The translations under genes were made by a program, and so were the position numbers. The notes under the pieces were generated by a model that had not been told where the DNA came from, did no database searches, and was given only the letters and a program-made list of their open reading frames with translations. A stretch of DNA of 64,000 nt from Taenia hydatigena (Eukaryota > Platyhelminthes > Cestoda > Cyclophyllidea > Taeniidae), in the NCBI GenBank assembly GCA_036345935.2, contig JADWOT020000001.1:24158994-24222993 (forward strand), read 5' to 3'. Below, in pieces: positions 50,220-61,341 of this stretch (within the stretch, counting starts at the first letter, position 1; each line of letters begins with the position of its first letter).

Positions 50220-52070
50220 ACAACTCTCCACATTATTCTGTCACGCATAGCAGAGATATGTTGCGTAGCCTAGTGACAGACATTTCATTTTACGCACATG
50301 TATAGGCGTGAACTGTGCGTTGCAGTTTTAACTGTTCTCCTGGTGGTAATGAGGGAAAGTCTGGCACAAGTGCATGCATTCTATAGTCTTTGATTTACTT
50401 TCTCCTCATGCTGTTTGATCGTTAGCTTGTGACTAGAAGCAGTGGTGACTGCATCATCCACGAACACATAACTACATTGCTGTTCCCCAAGTAGTAATTT
50501 AGCGAATTTGAGACTGTCTGTGGTCGAAACCCAATCCTTCCTTCCATCAGCTCATCCAACTTGATTAGGCATGATACTCATCCGATTAAGCGTAATATTG
50601 CAAAAACGAACCACTTTCTCCACCTAATCACGTTGCCGAATTCTATCTGCCATGATGCGAAACTTCTGCAGATAGTTTCAATTGGTGCTTTAAATGTAGG
50701 TCGCAGCATCCGTCCACGCGGCCATGTTAGTGTGATAAAATGAACAGATGTGTCAGAACGTCAACTAATGACTCGGTCCCTGAATGCCCATCGATGCAAT
50801 TTCCCATCGACGGGATGCGTCAGATTTACTTCCACATTATTTGGTGGACACACCAGAGCACTCGGTACTCAGTGCACACCTATCGCATCATGATCTGCAT
50901 TGGCCGGTCCTTCAACATGTTGACAGGAGTGTTAATGTAGGATTTAAACAGACATTTCGTCCCACCATTTTGAAAACTAGCAGTTTTAGTTGAAACCACC
51001 TTCGTGCTTTAAGTCGCAATATTCGCCATTCAATTTGTGATGTAGAACGGGTTTTGCATCTGCATCTTCAGTTAGACTAATTTATTTTTCTCTCGATAGC
51101 AAAGGTGGCTGAAACGCCGTTAAGGTTAATGCACACTGAACGTGAAATAACTTGTGGTCTAAGGGAAGGCGAAGAAGTGCAAATAGATGGAGTTTAGGCG
51201 CGCGCCACCGCATTGCCATTCATTTACTCGCTATTGGGAACGGTTAATGTGTGGGTATCTGCAACTACTGCGTAAGGGTTTTCCACACCCAACTTCATTA
51301 ATCATGAGAATTTCCTCCTCCCCTTCATGCTCCCCTTCTAAGCACATCCAATCTCAGCACCATCGACTGTGTGTATTAAGAGTCATTGTTTTGAGAGCCA
51401 TGGTCAAACTCCTCACATTTGGAATGCACTTTTCACCACACATCTATCTCTCTAGGATAATACCAATGAAATTACGAATTAGATGCCACGTTGCAGTTAC
51501 TATGAGTGGTTTAGTTTCTCCGCCAGTCTAGCATGTGACAGCATTGTCACCCAAAATGAATTCATTCAAACGAAGAGGTGAACTTGCCGCTGCTGCTGAA
51601 GAGAATCCTTTGTTGCTTGAAGGACTGCTTTTCCAATTTCTTTCAACTTACGATTCGCATATGCGTGTTGAGATGAGCGTTGGGATGCGCAAAAATAAAT
51701 CCGATGTGATTCACCTGTAATATTGCCAGTTAAATTGTCCGACCCCTCGCTATCGTCCAGCCACGTTTTGTTCTACCTAATATACTGATGCATTATAACT
51801 TATAGATGAAGACACAAATTTGTCTCTTTAAGAGTCTTGTGAAGTGAGCTGCGATACCATGATATTGGGCATCAAAACACCAGTTTGCCTGGTTTGTCGT
51901 GCAAAGCATATTGCGCGAATGTGCTTCATGAAGTTTGATGGCTTGGTTGCAAAATACATACATGCTTATTCACCCTTGCGGTGTATTTAGCCTACCAATG
52001 CAATTAACTCGCTTAGTTCTACGAATGATGCACAGACACATTTCTTCTACAAACGATAGCGAGAACAACT
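50220..52070 (+). repeat. Left arm of 1.85-kb inverted repeat (R3 family)
   Basis: Reverse complement of 56953-58842. The part 51290-51720 is almost identical to its mate: frames of 61 and about 77 residues translate identically on opposite strands (51535-51720 against 57303-57488). The outer part, 50220-50900, is nearer 90%. The spacer is about 4.9 kb. Confidence 0.85.
50298..50393 (+). CDS. 31-residue signal-peptide micro-ORF, divergent from FN3 gene 2
   Basis: ATG-started ORF of 31 residues: basic start MYRREL, core VAVLTVLLVVM, then RESLAQVHAF and a TGA. Same length, start and stop as the ORF at 31942-32037, with about 17 of 31 residues identical and most changes conservative within the hydrophobic core. 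It sits 712 bp from the divergent FN3 gene 2 start, at the outer edge of the large inverted repeat (left arm from about 50220). May be a complete peptide or a signal exon; no function can be assigned. Confidence 0.4.
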   Translation: MYRRELCVAVLTVLLVVMRESLAQVHAFYSL

Positions 52071-53124
52071 GCATTGACAAGAAGCCGGCTGCTAGATGTG
52101 CATGTACCTTAGTCTGCTCATTGAGCTAGCTCAAGTGTGGTAGCGACTACCTGCATCTCCACTGCTCAAAGACAAGTGGCTCTTGATACCTCTTTCAAAC
52201 ACTTTTCTAAGCAACGTGACTCTTCCGCACAAAACAACAGAAAGTAACGTCTGTCAGCTCTCGTGCAAATACATGTTTCCTCAATTCGTGTTTAAACTAT
52301 GCAAACCATTCTTAAGCCACACTAGGCCTAAGGACATACCTCTTTATGTTTATTTTCTTTTAAAATTCTACGACTAGAGGTAGCGTATATCGTACTTTAA
52401 AAGGGAAAGATCTTATAGTGCACCATTGCGGAACTGGAATCTGTTTTGAATAGAGTTCCAAAATTCATTCACCTATTGACAATTGCAATAACATCACTGT
52501 CCGGTCATTATTCAATTGCTGATAACTAGAGCTTAAAATGCTTACAAGTATAGAATAGACGGAAGCAGAACATTCCTTTATTTAAGTTGCGAGAAAGGAA
52601 TAGGTATGCGTATGCGTGCCTTTATATGGGTTCCTACTTAGTATTTCCTCTGCAGCCTTCAATTCCTAGGGCATTTGAGGCAGCCAATTGTCTGATTCGT
52701 CTATATTAGCATCGGCATAATAGAGTTTGTTGTCATCTAAACAAGGATACATTCCTAGCCTACATTAATTCGCCTTCACACATGCCTATCGTACAGTTTG
52801 TGCGAGTTTTCAATTAGCCTTTGGCTGGCCCCTAAGCGAAAAATTGATGGTTCTGATCAAAGTCAATCGCCTAACTGTTAATGCAAACGTGTTGCGCAGT
52901 TGCCACGTTGAAGTAGGTTGAACTAGTTCTTGTTCATCGACCAAGAGGTTGTTTTCCAACTCAACGCATTATTCTTCGAGCACATTCAAACTCATATACG
53001 ACAACATCCATGCCGAGAGTAAATGTGGCGACCCATTGAGTTAAGCCTCGTAGTTAAGCATTTTACATGCAAGCACATATTCCGATGCACATAATTCCGT
53101 CTGTGATGCTTACGATGTACTCAC

Positions 53125-53465
53125 AACGCTTCAACCACGTTGCAGCTAGTGTGGGTGGCTCAATTTGACCTCTCTCCTAGCATGTGATCGCACTGTGATC
53201 TTGCCCGAAGTTATTCACGCGTAGCAATCAACTTGTGCTGCTGGGGAGAACTCACCATTGATTAAACGTTTACTCTTTTCCTGACTCCCCTCAGCCCTAA
53301 CTTAGCTCATTCCAGCAACCCAATCCCGCCGTCCTTTTCTCCTCAAATTAGTATGCCAGTGCACTGTTCTACTAGACAACGGCATTACATGTGGTAACGA
53401 AATCTCTCCAGCTTCTCAGACGCGATCTACCGCATGAATGTACCTTGTGAGGTGCTTCGACATGT
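53125..53465 (+). repeat. Inner inverted repeat, left arm
   Basis: About 340 bp, the reverse complement of 54955-55300, nested inside the 50-59 kb inverted repeat. It includes the R2 core CCACGTTGCAGCTAGTGTGG and the distinctive run TCTCCAGCTTCTCAGACG. Identity is above 90% by eye. Confidence 0.8.
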
Positions 53466-53900
53466 ACCACCTCAGATAGTTCATTTAAAATAGTCGTTAA
53501 TAAAGGCTGGTAGCAGTGGTTGGAGTTGCTTTGCATTGGTTTCCATGTTAAGGTCTACGTGTGAAACCAGCACATCAATATTTGGAGCTAATCGTTCATG
53601 TCTGCCGAGTACGTACAATGGCCAATATTCTGCAATGTGTTGCGAGGACGATCATGCATTCATCTGCCACGGATTCCATCATCCAGTTGCACAGAGAGGC
53701 TATCTGAAATAAAGGAGGCTTGGACATAAGTCACTAAAGCCCAAAGGGACTTCGCTCTAGCTGTAGCTTAGTTATAGTGTGCAGCATTTGCATGGTTCGC
53801 AATCGTCAACTATGCTTTGCATGATTGTGGTCACAAGTAAGATGCTAGAAGTTGACCCTTATTCCAGGTATCTCCATTGAATTGCCTGCGATTCGCAACA
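53460..53900 (+). repeat. Inverted copy of the 29.1-29.6 kb segment (R4)
   Basis: Reverse complement of 29080-29560 and 46860-47300, with shared runs such as GCATGGTTCGCAATCGTC. A further fragment in this orientation lies at 13260-13450. Confidence 0.6.
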
Positions 53901-54954
53901 TTGCAATCGCGAGTATGATGCAGTGTGGCGAAGATTAATTGAGCGTCACCTTTGCTCACCACGCCGTTTTGCGCTCAGAACTGGTGAGTTAAGCAATTTG
54001 CCCACGCACTGACGAAAATTGAAGCGAGTGGTTGTGCATTACCTCTCACGTGCACCCGTAGTGACTTCATTCTGAGCAATCGTCCATAGAGCAAAAAGCC
54101 TTTTCTTACAAAATAGAATCTTTGCAATTTCGTTTGATTGTCTACTAAGAAGTTGCTGTAAGCTTGGATTAGGATTGCATCGAATTTCCTCACTTTCACA
54201 CTCTTCTCCTGATTCCTCCAAGTTGTGGTTAGCAACCCTAATAATCATTGCACGGGTCCCAACAGTAACCCCTATTAACATGCAAGCAGTTTCTTCGATT
54301 CAATAAACGCGAGACGTGTACGCGGATAAACTAACGATTATAGCAGTGGTCATGTTACCATGGCAGATTAAAGAAGAATGGGGATTTCTTTTTTCGGTTT
54401 GATGGCTACTGAGGCTTGCACTAATGAAGCGGTCACTTTGTTCCTTTCATTAAGTGTAGTGCAACACAATCATGCCTAGCACTCAGGTTTCCATCAGTGT
54501 GATTTACTTGCCATCGTTCGAGAACAAATTTGCACAAGCAACATTCGTCGAACTAAGTGAATAGAGCAAGCTTGAATGAAGAGCAAATCAGCATGTCGGA
54601 GACTCAACTAGCCTTAGCTCTTACCCACAGAGATTATATCAGCCCAACATTTAGGCATGCGGATCTATGACAGAAGGTGGCGCTGCATTGTTTTTAAGAA
54701 GGCACAGAGTTGACTTGTGAGGCAAAACACTCTGCAAGAGTAAGTGCACGTAAATATGTATTATCAAAACCAGTTGTTTTTGTCGTAGCGTGGAGTCTGA
54801 TGCGGTCGGAATGCACAATGCATTTGCATAACCGCATAGCCGTGGCAATTGGGAGTAAATCCACGTGACATGTTCTTCTGCGAGCCCAAAAGTAGGGGTG
54901 GCTAATTTGTGCAGATCATGTCAGCATGCGAAAGCACACGCAGAATAGCGTTCT

Positions 54955-55300
54955 ATAAGTCGCCTCACAAAGCACAATCATGCAGTAGATTGCGTCTGAG
55001 AAGCTGGAGAGATTTCGTTACCACATGTAATGCCATTGTCTGGTGGAACAATGCACTGGCATACTAATTTGAGGAGAAAAGGACGGCGGAATTGGGCTGC
55101 TGGAATGAGCTAAGTTAGGGCTGAGGGGAGTCAGGAAAAGAGTAGACGTTTAATCAATGGTGAGTTCTCCCCAGCAGCACAAGTTGATTGCTACGCGTGA
55201 ATAACTTCGTGCGAGGTCACAGTGCGATCACATGCTAGAAAAGAGGTCAAATTGAGCCACCCACACTAGCTGCAACGTGGTTGAAGCGTTGTGGAGCACG
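54955..55300 (-). repeat. Inner inverted repeat, right arm
   Basis: Mirror of 53125-53465. The symmetry centre is near 54210, about 300 bp left of the outer repeat's centre (54510), so the two folds are not simply one perfect palindrome. Confidence 0.8.
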
Positions 55301-56149
55301 AAGTTCTTTAAGCATGTCAGTCGACTTGCCACCACCAAATAGAATTTTCCATTGGTTGAATGAATGCTTTGATTTGTGCAGTCTTCAGTTCACTATGTGT
55401 AAAATTCGACATTGTTATGCACGGTAATAGAGCTGACTGAATATACCTGCTATTTAGCTGCGTCTCATGCCTACCTCGTGGAGGAAGAGCTTGCAAGACA
55501 TTTCGAGCATCGGCCACACCTCTGTATGTTTACGCAGCTTGTGCAAATGCCCTGTCCTTTATGGCGCCATCGGACTTGGCTCTACGGCAAATATAACCTA
55601 ACCGTAAAAAGCGTTTCCTCTATTCACTTCCGTGCCTATGCGAGCCATTTGTAAGCTGTCTGGGCTCTGAGAACATGCTCCTTCACACCCACTCCCTTTT
55701 GCAATAGGTTTCTTTCTCCAAACTCTTTTCATCTCATCACATCCAACGCCAGATTGTGCAGGACAGCCTTCAGTAGAGACCAAATAATGAAGATAAGTGT
55801 TGGAAGGATCAGGTACATATAGGCAACACTTAAGGCTACAGACATGCAAAGGTAAACTCATTCCGCCAGGGACTGTGTAATTAGTATCACGGTGCAAATA
55901 TTTTGATCCAAATTACAGCAAACGGAACAGTGTAAATAAGATTGTCAGCAGGATGAAATCGCCGTAAAATGCAAGCCAGCGCGAAGTTGATTGCCATGCA
56001 TCCCTGTGCAGACGTCTGCGTAACGTTTTGGTTTGGCTAGCCCATGGTACTATCAATTCGTCAAGCTGTATTAATGCTTGTTTAATGTGACTAGCGTTTC
56101 CACTTATGGAGCTACAACTATATTTCACAAAAGGCTGCATCTCTAGCCC

Positions 56150-56900
56150 ACCTTGGTTAGTTTGCTTGTCGCAAAGCCAGTTGCCATAGAGTACTCATTT
56201 TTACAGCTTGGCAGCGCTATTTGTCCATGCGCGATTCTTCTCAAGCCATCGTAAATGCCCATTTTGAAATGGGTTGTCTGAAGTGGTACTTGCCTAAACG
56301 GTGCCGAATTGGATCTCGCAAAATCCCATAACCCAAATAATCGCATGAGCCCTAATCCTCGAGGCTGTTTGATGGTGAGTGTAGCTCGACATGAATACGG
56401 TTGCCTCGAAATCACTCTCCTACGTCCATGGTGAAGGTAAGGGTGAGACTGATTTTCACGACTGAGATGCACGCTAGCATGCTAAACGCAGATGGTCGAT
56501 TGTGGTTCAATTGACACGCAAATGATATTGGTGAAACATTAGGTGTTCAAAGCTGCTATGCCAAAGAAATCACATCCCCATTGGTATCAAAATTTAGAAG
56601 CTAGTGCTGCTTGAAGACCACCCATCCATCTAATCTGCGTCCCCCAAAATACAACCAACCTCATATTCATGATGCACAGCTGCCAGATATTGTGTAGTAA
56701 GTGGCCTAGCCCGAGCAATGCATGCACTACTAAAAGGAGGCAAGCTAGCATGAAGGAGTTGGACCTCTTTTACATGCAGGTCGGGCGCTGCTAATAAACA
56801 AGATCAGTCAATGCTCAAAAGTTTTGTAATTGAATAACAAGTAAAAAATAAGGAATCATTGAACTAGAAGATGATAAATCCATGGGATTGCATTAAGGGA
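56150..56900 (+). repeat. Truncated third copy of the A/B unit
   Basis: Matches 29580-30200 and 47350-47950 in direct orientation. It stops about 150 bp before where FN3 exon III would lie and is joined to the inverted-repeat arm at about 56950, so the antigen gene was not included or was lost. Confidence 0.6.
56412..56481 (-). other. Third copy of the hydrophobic terminal exon, with no FN3 gene beside it
   Basis: Acceptor GCGTTTAG then MLACISVVKISLTLTFT, MDVGE and TGA. It sits in the truncated third copy of the A/B unit (56150-56900), which ends before any FN3 sequence. The shared acceptor, hydrophobic run and MD-acidic ending across three copies are visible; coding status is inferred. Confidence 0.25.
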
Positions 56901-57907
56901 GGGATTGACTACGCGTCTTAAAGCAGTGCTTCGCAATACACGCAGTTAACGGGGTTCTTCTCGCTATCGTTTGTAGAAGAAATGTGTCTGTGCATCATCC
57001 GTAGAACTAAGCGAGTTAATTGCATTGGTAGGCTAAATACACCGCAAGGGTGAATAAGCATGTATGTATTTTGCAACCAAGCCATCAAACTTCATGAAGC
57101 ACATTCGCGCAATATGCTTTGCACGACAAACCAGGCAAACTGGTGTTTTGATGCCCAATATCATGGTATCGCAGCTCACTTCACAAGACTCTTAAAGAGA
57201 CAAATTTGTGTCTTCATCTATAAGTTATAATGCATCAGTATATTAGGTAGAACAAAACGTGGCTGGACGATAGCGAGGGGTCGGACAATTTAACTGGCAA
57301 TATTACAGGTGAATCACATCGGATTTATTTTTGCGCATCCCAACGCTCATCTCAACACGCATATGCGAATCGTAAGTTGAAAGAAATTGGAAAAGCAGTC
57401 CTTCAAGCAACAAAGGATTCTCTTCAGCAGCAGCGGCAAGTTCACCTCTTCGTTTGAATGAATTCATTTTGGGTGACAATGCTGTCACATGCTAGACTGG
57501 CGGAGAAACTAAACCACTCATAGTAACTGCAACGTGGCATCTAATTCGTAATTTCATTGGTATTATCCTAGAGAGATAGATGTGTGGTGAAAAGTGCATT
57601 CCAAATGTGAGGAGTTTGACCATGGCTCTCAAAACAATGACTCTTAATACACACAGTCGATGGTGCTGAGATTGGATGTGCTTAGAAGGGGAGCATGAAG
57701 GGGAGGAGGAAATTCTCATGATTGATGAAGTTAAGTGAGGCAAAACCCTTACGCAGTAGTTGCAGATGCCCACGCATTAACCGTTCCGATTAGCGTTTAA
57801 ATGAATGGTGCTGCGGTGGCACACGCCTGACCACATCTGCATTGAAGTGTAGAATGGTGGCTCAGATTGACAGAAAATATGATGAGCAGTTTTATGGTGG
57901 AGTCTAC

Positions 57908-57963
57908 CTCCGAATGCAGGGACTCGTCGTTATTATTAATGCAATTCAACGCTGTGTTCCCTT
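57908..57963 (-). other. 56-bp candidate exon, copy 3 (right inverted-repeat arm)
   Basis: Acceptor CTAACAG, donor GTAGAC, reading GNTALNCINNNDESLHSE. The left arm lacks the matching stretch. A fourth copy at 23412-23466 has lost one base and the donor, and carries an in-frame stop. Confidence 0.3.
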
Positions 57964-58667
57964 CTGTTAGCATTGCGCAAGAATTGGAGGGAATGTATTA
58001 ACCCATCTATTTGCACTTCTTTGCCTTCCCTTGAACCACAAGTTATTGCACGTTCAGTGTGCATTAACATTAACGGCGTTTCAGCCACCTTTGCTATCGA
58101 GGGAGAAAAGTAGATTAGTCTAACTGAAGATGCAGACGCAAAACCCGTTCTACACCACAAATTGAATGGCGAATATTGCGACTTAAAGCACGAAGGTGGG
58201 CGGAGGGTAGCATGGGTTCTGGTGTGTCCACCAAATAATGTGGAAGTAATTCTGACGCATCCCGTTGATGGGAAATTGCACCGATGGGCATTCAGGGACC
58301 GAGTCATCAGCTGACCTTCTAACACATCTGTTCATTTTGTCACACTTACATGGCTGCGTGGACAGATGCTGCGACCCACATTGAAAGCAGCAATTGAAAA
58401 TATTTGCCAGATGGCAGATAGAATTTGCCAACGTGGCAAGGTGGAGAAAGTGGTCCATTTTCGCAATGTTACGCCTAATCGGACGAGTGCCATGCTTAAT
58501 CAAGCTGGATGAGCTGATGGAAGGAAGGATTGGGTTGGGACCACAGACAGTCTCATCCTCACTAAATCACTACATGGAGAACAGCAATATAGTTATGTGT
58601 TCGTGGATGATGCAGTCATCACTGCTCCTAGTTTCACGCTAGCGATCATACAGCACGAGGAGAAAGT

Positions 58668-58765
58668 AAATCAGTGCCAAAAGGGTGCATGCGCCTGTGC
58701 CAGACTTCCCTCATTACCACCAGGAGAACAGTTAAGACTGCAACGCACAGTTCACGCCTATACAT
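58668..58765 (-). pseudogene. Frameshifted third copy of the 31-residue signal-peptide ORF
   Basis: Minus-strand copy in the right arm of the inverted repeat. It matches the 50298 ORF through the hydrophobic core (MYRRELCV and TVLLVVMRE), then one base is missing in the GGGAAAGTC run, so the frame changes before the SLAQ cleavage region and the original stop is lost. Confidence 0.4.
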
Positions 58766-59039
58766 GTGCGTAAAATGAAATGTCTGTCACTAGGCTACGC
58801 AATATATCTCTGCTCTGCGTGACAAAATAATGTGGAGAGTTGTTACCATGGCTGCGCTATCGATGGGATGTGATGTGCGCTTAGGTTGCTGACAAGCACG
58901 TGACACGTGAGCCAAATGACTCCTACTGAGGAAAACGCATTACTGATTAGAATGACCGTCTTATGATTTTTAGAGTTTATATTTCGCATGCGCGCACACA
59001 AGTGAAATTAGCGCGCACTGACACAAGGCTGATTGGATC

Positions 59040-59650
59040 CACAGCGAATAGCTGAATGGTAAATTGCAGTCAGCCTTCGGACCTGGTCTACCAATGTTTC
59101 CTTTTACATCATTTTGTGTATTAACGGCAAGACAGAAGACTTACGTCAGCGTACCTTACCGACCGACTTCAGTTATCTTGCTAAAACGCGTGCATTGTTG
59201 TGCAATAAGATGGTATTGCGCGTAATAGCAAAGTTTGCCTCGCTGTTCAGTCGGAATATACCAAGCAAATCTTCATTCATGCTTAATTTGCAATGACTTA
59301 AACTTGGACTCCTTAACAGGATAGTGATGGAAGTAAAGGTGCGGTGTTTCTTGTGGTTGGATATCATTCGCTGGACGCAGGCACTTTATGGAAACTCTTA
59401 GTGCAGGTGCATCACGTTGTGGTTCAGCAAAGGCATGGCAGAGCTTTGTATACAAGAGAAATCATCGCTAATTATGAACAAATACACAGCTAAATGTGTG
59501 GCAAAACTATTGCTTCTGATATATATGAGTGACCGTTTGCAGTCCGCCAAAGTAAACGCCGTCCAACTAAATTTTAGTGGTGCAAACTCTCGTGACACCA
59601 AACGTCCCCGTCGCTAGTTGAGAGAGGTGCAGATTTGTTCGATCGCATCC
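59040..59650 (-). repeat. Inverted copy of the 27.6-28.2 kb segment
   Basis: Reverse complement of 27585-28210 and, in part, of 45560-45720. The frame CHAFAEPQRDAPALRV is kept in both full copies before a single-base difference shifts it. On the opposite strand KxNAVQxNFSxAN is kept. No gene is assigned. Confidence 0.6.
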
Positions 59651-59929
59651 TCAGCAATTCTGTTTGATTTTATTGCCTTGCTTGTGTTTGAGAACTAAAA
59701 TGGGAGGCAGGAAAATCTGCCAATCATCACATGTGCCCATAGGTAGACGTCAGATCACCAGTCTGTCGGCATATTTGCGAATTGTGGCACAAAATTTAGC
59801 GCAGTTTCGTAAGGACAGAGTGTAGCGTGCCTTAACACTGACAGCCTCTATATGCAGGCATGGCGAGAAGGGCGGCAAGAGCGATCTCCAGTTTGCCAAC
59901 GAATAGTGGCGCTTTCGCTGCTATTGTGT

Positions 59930-60640
59930 TTCTTTCCTGAGGGAGAAATCAGTCTCTGTCCTTCTGTTATGGCATGTCAGCAGTTCTGCATTTGAAGCGT
60001 ATGCTCCCCACCGCACCACTAGAATTTGTTTCAAGCGGAATAAATCTGACTTGGAATCGAATAAATATATGCCAGTGATTCCACGCTACCAATGCGGTGT
60101 CTTGTGACTTTATTGAAGACAAAAGAGGGTATAATACCAGGACATAATGAGTGTGCTATTTGAAGGGATAGGATTTGGTCAGCTGGAATGGTCCACACTG
60201 GAAATGGGATGCGGTCTCTCAGTTGACCGTAACCAATGTCGGCAGTAAATAAACTGAGGTACTGCCGTGAGTCAACGCAAAATTGAAAAAAGTTCCTTCT
60301 GTAAAATGACCTTTACGATTGATGTGTTAACGCGGAAGAGGGTATGAATAAGTAAAATCGAGAGACCCATTGGCATGGAATCATGAGTTGACGCAAGCAA
60401 CCGGAACGAACCCTACCCATTACTTTTAAAGCTGAAGCAGTTTTGTCCTATATTGAGCGATCACATTTAGTGTTCGAACATGCTCGCAAAAGTAAGTCCG
60501 ATTTACGCATGCTAGAGAAAGAATATAGAAGCATGCTGATTGAATCCCAGCTCATCAGTGATTGTAATGTATTTTAACATCTACCCAGCATTGAGCAGTA
60601 GAGAGCGAGCAGCCGCTGCCAAGTTTTGGTTGTTGCGATG
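59930..60640 (+). repeat. R1 dispersed repeat copy (diverged)
   Basis: Aligned with 44480-45110: shared runs include TCAGTCCTTCTGTT, CAGCAGTTCT and TTGACCGTAACCAA. The most diverged R1 copy in the window. Confidence 0.55.
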
Positions 60641-61341
60641 CGTAGACTGAAGCACTAACGTGCCTAGCACCAGAATTTCATGGCTGAATCTTTTCAGCTA
60701 TCCTTTTCAGAGGAAGGAAGCGTAGGTGAGGGGTAGATTGAAGTGTTGGCGACTTGACTGTTTGGTTGGCCACCCAACGGGTGAACACGCAAAGCAAACT
60801 CGATTTAATATAAGATTACTGCAGGTTTCGCCCTAACAAAACTGTAAATTGGAAATTGTCAGAACAACTCGGCGAGTAAGCAAACTCACATCAGCAGGTA
60901 GAGTAGGATAATTAGGTAGCAGAGCCGCATTTGACTGGGTGTGGTTCAACTTGATGTGCCCAATGCAACTGGCGAATGTGATGAACGCGCCTGCAGAAGA
61001 AGCCGTAAAAGGAGAACAAGACACTCTGCGATACAGCATCCTGCATTTGTCTGCTAAAATTAGACATTTTTGTCTCTTGTGGTGGAAGTCCTCTGAGATG
61101 CCAACTCTGCCTTTCAGTTAACAACTACCAACTTCCGACGTTTAGTTGTTGCCAACCAAACCACCCAAAATGACTACTATTTCAGCAACGTTGACTGCCA
61201 TTCACTTATTTCTTGCAACCCACGCCTACAAACGACCCTAATGCCATTGGTCATTTTAGCCTAAATTGGATTGCAGCATGCACTGCTCGATGCTTTACAA
61301 AAGATCTGGGCAACAAAGAATAAGCACCGGTTTTGAAAGAA

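Larger units (their letters stand above)
44690..52380 (+). repeat. Segmental duplication block B (contains FN3 gene 2)
   Basis: Direct partner of block A, starting in an R1 repeat and ending in the R3 family. Its right part (50220-52070) is also the left arm of the large inverted repeat. The stretch 47950-48060 and the introns of FN3 gene 2 hold no other recognised feature. Confidence 0.75.
56953..58842 (-). repeat. Right arm of 1.85-kb inverted repeat (R3 family)
   Basis: Mirror copy of 50220-52070; paired positions sum to about 109023-109063. Related, more diverged copies lie at 21180-23950 and 11650-12200 (same orientation) and 32000-33480 (opposite). Frames in it are fragments, and no transposase or reverse transcriptase motif is visible. 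Confidence 0.85.
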
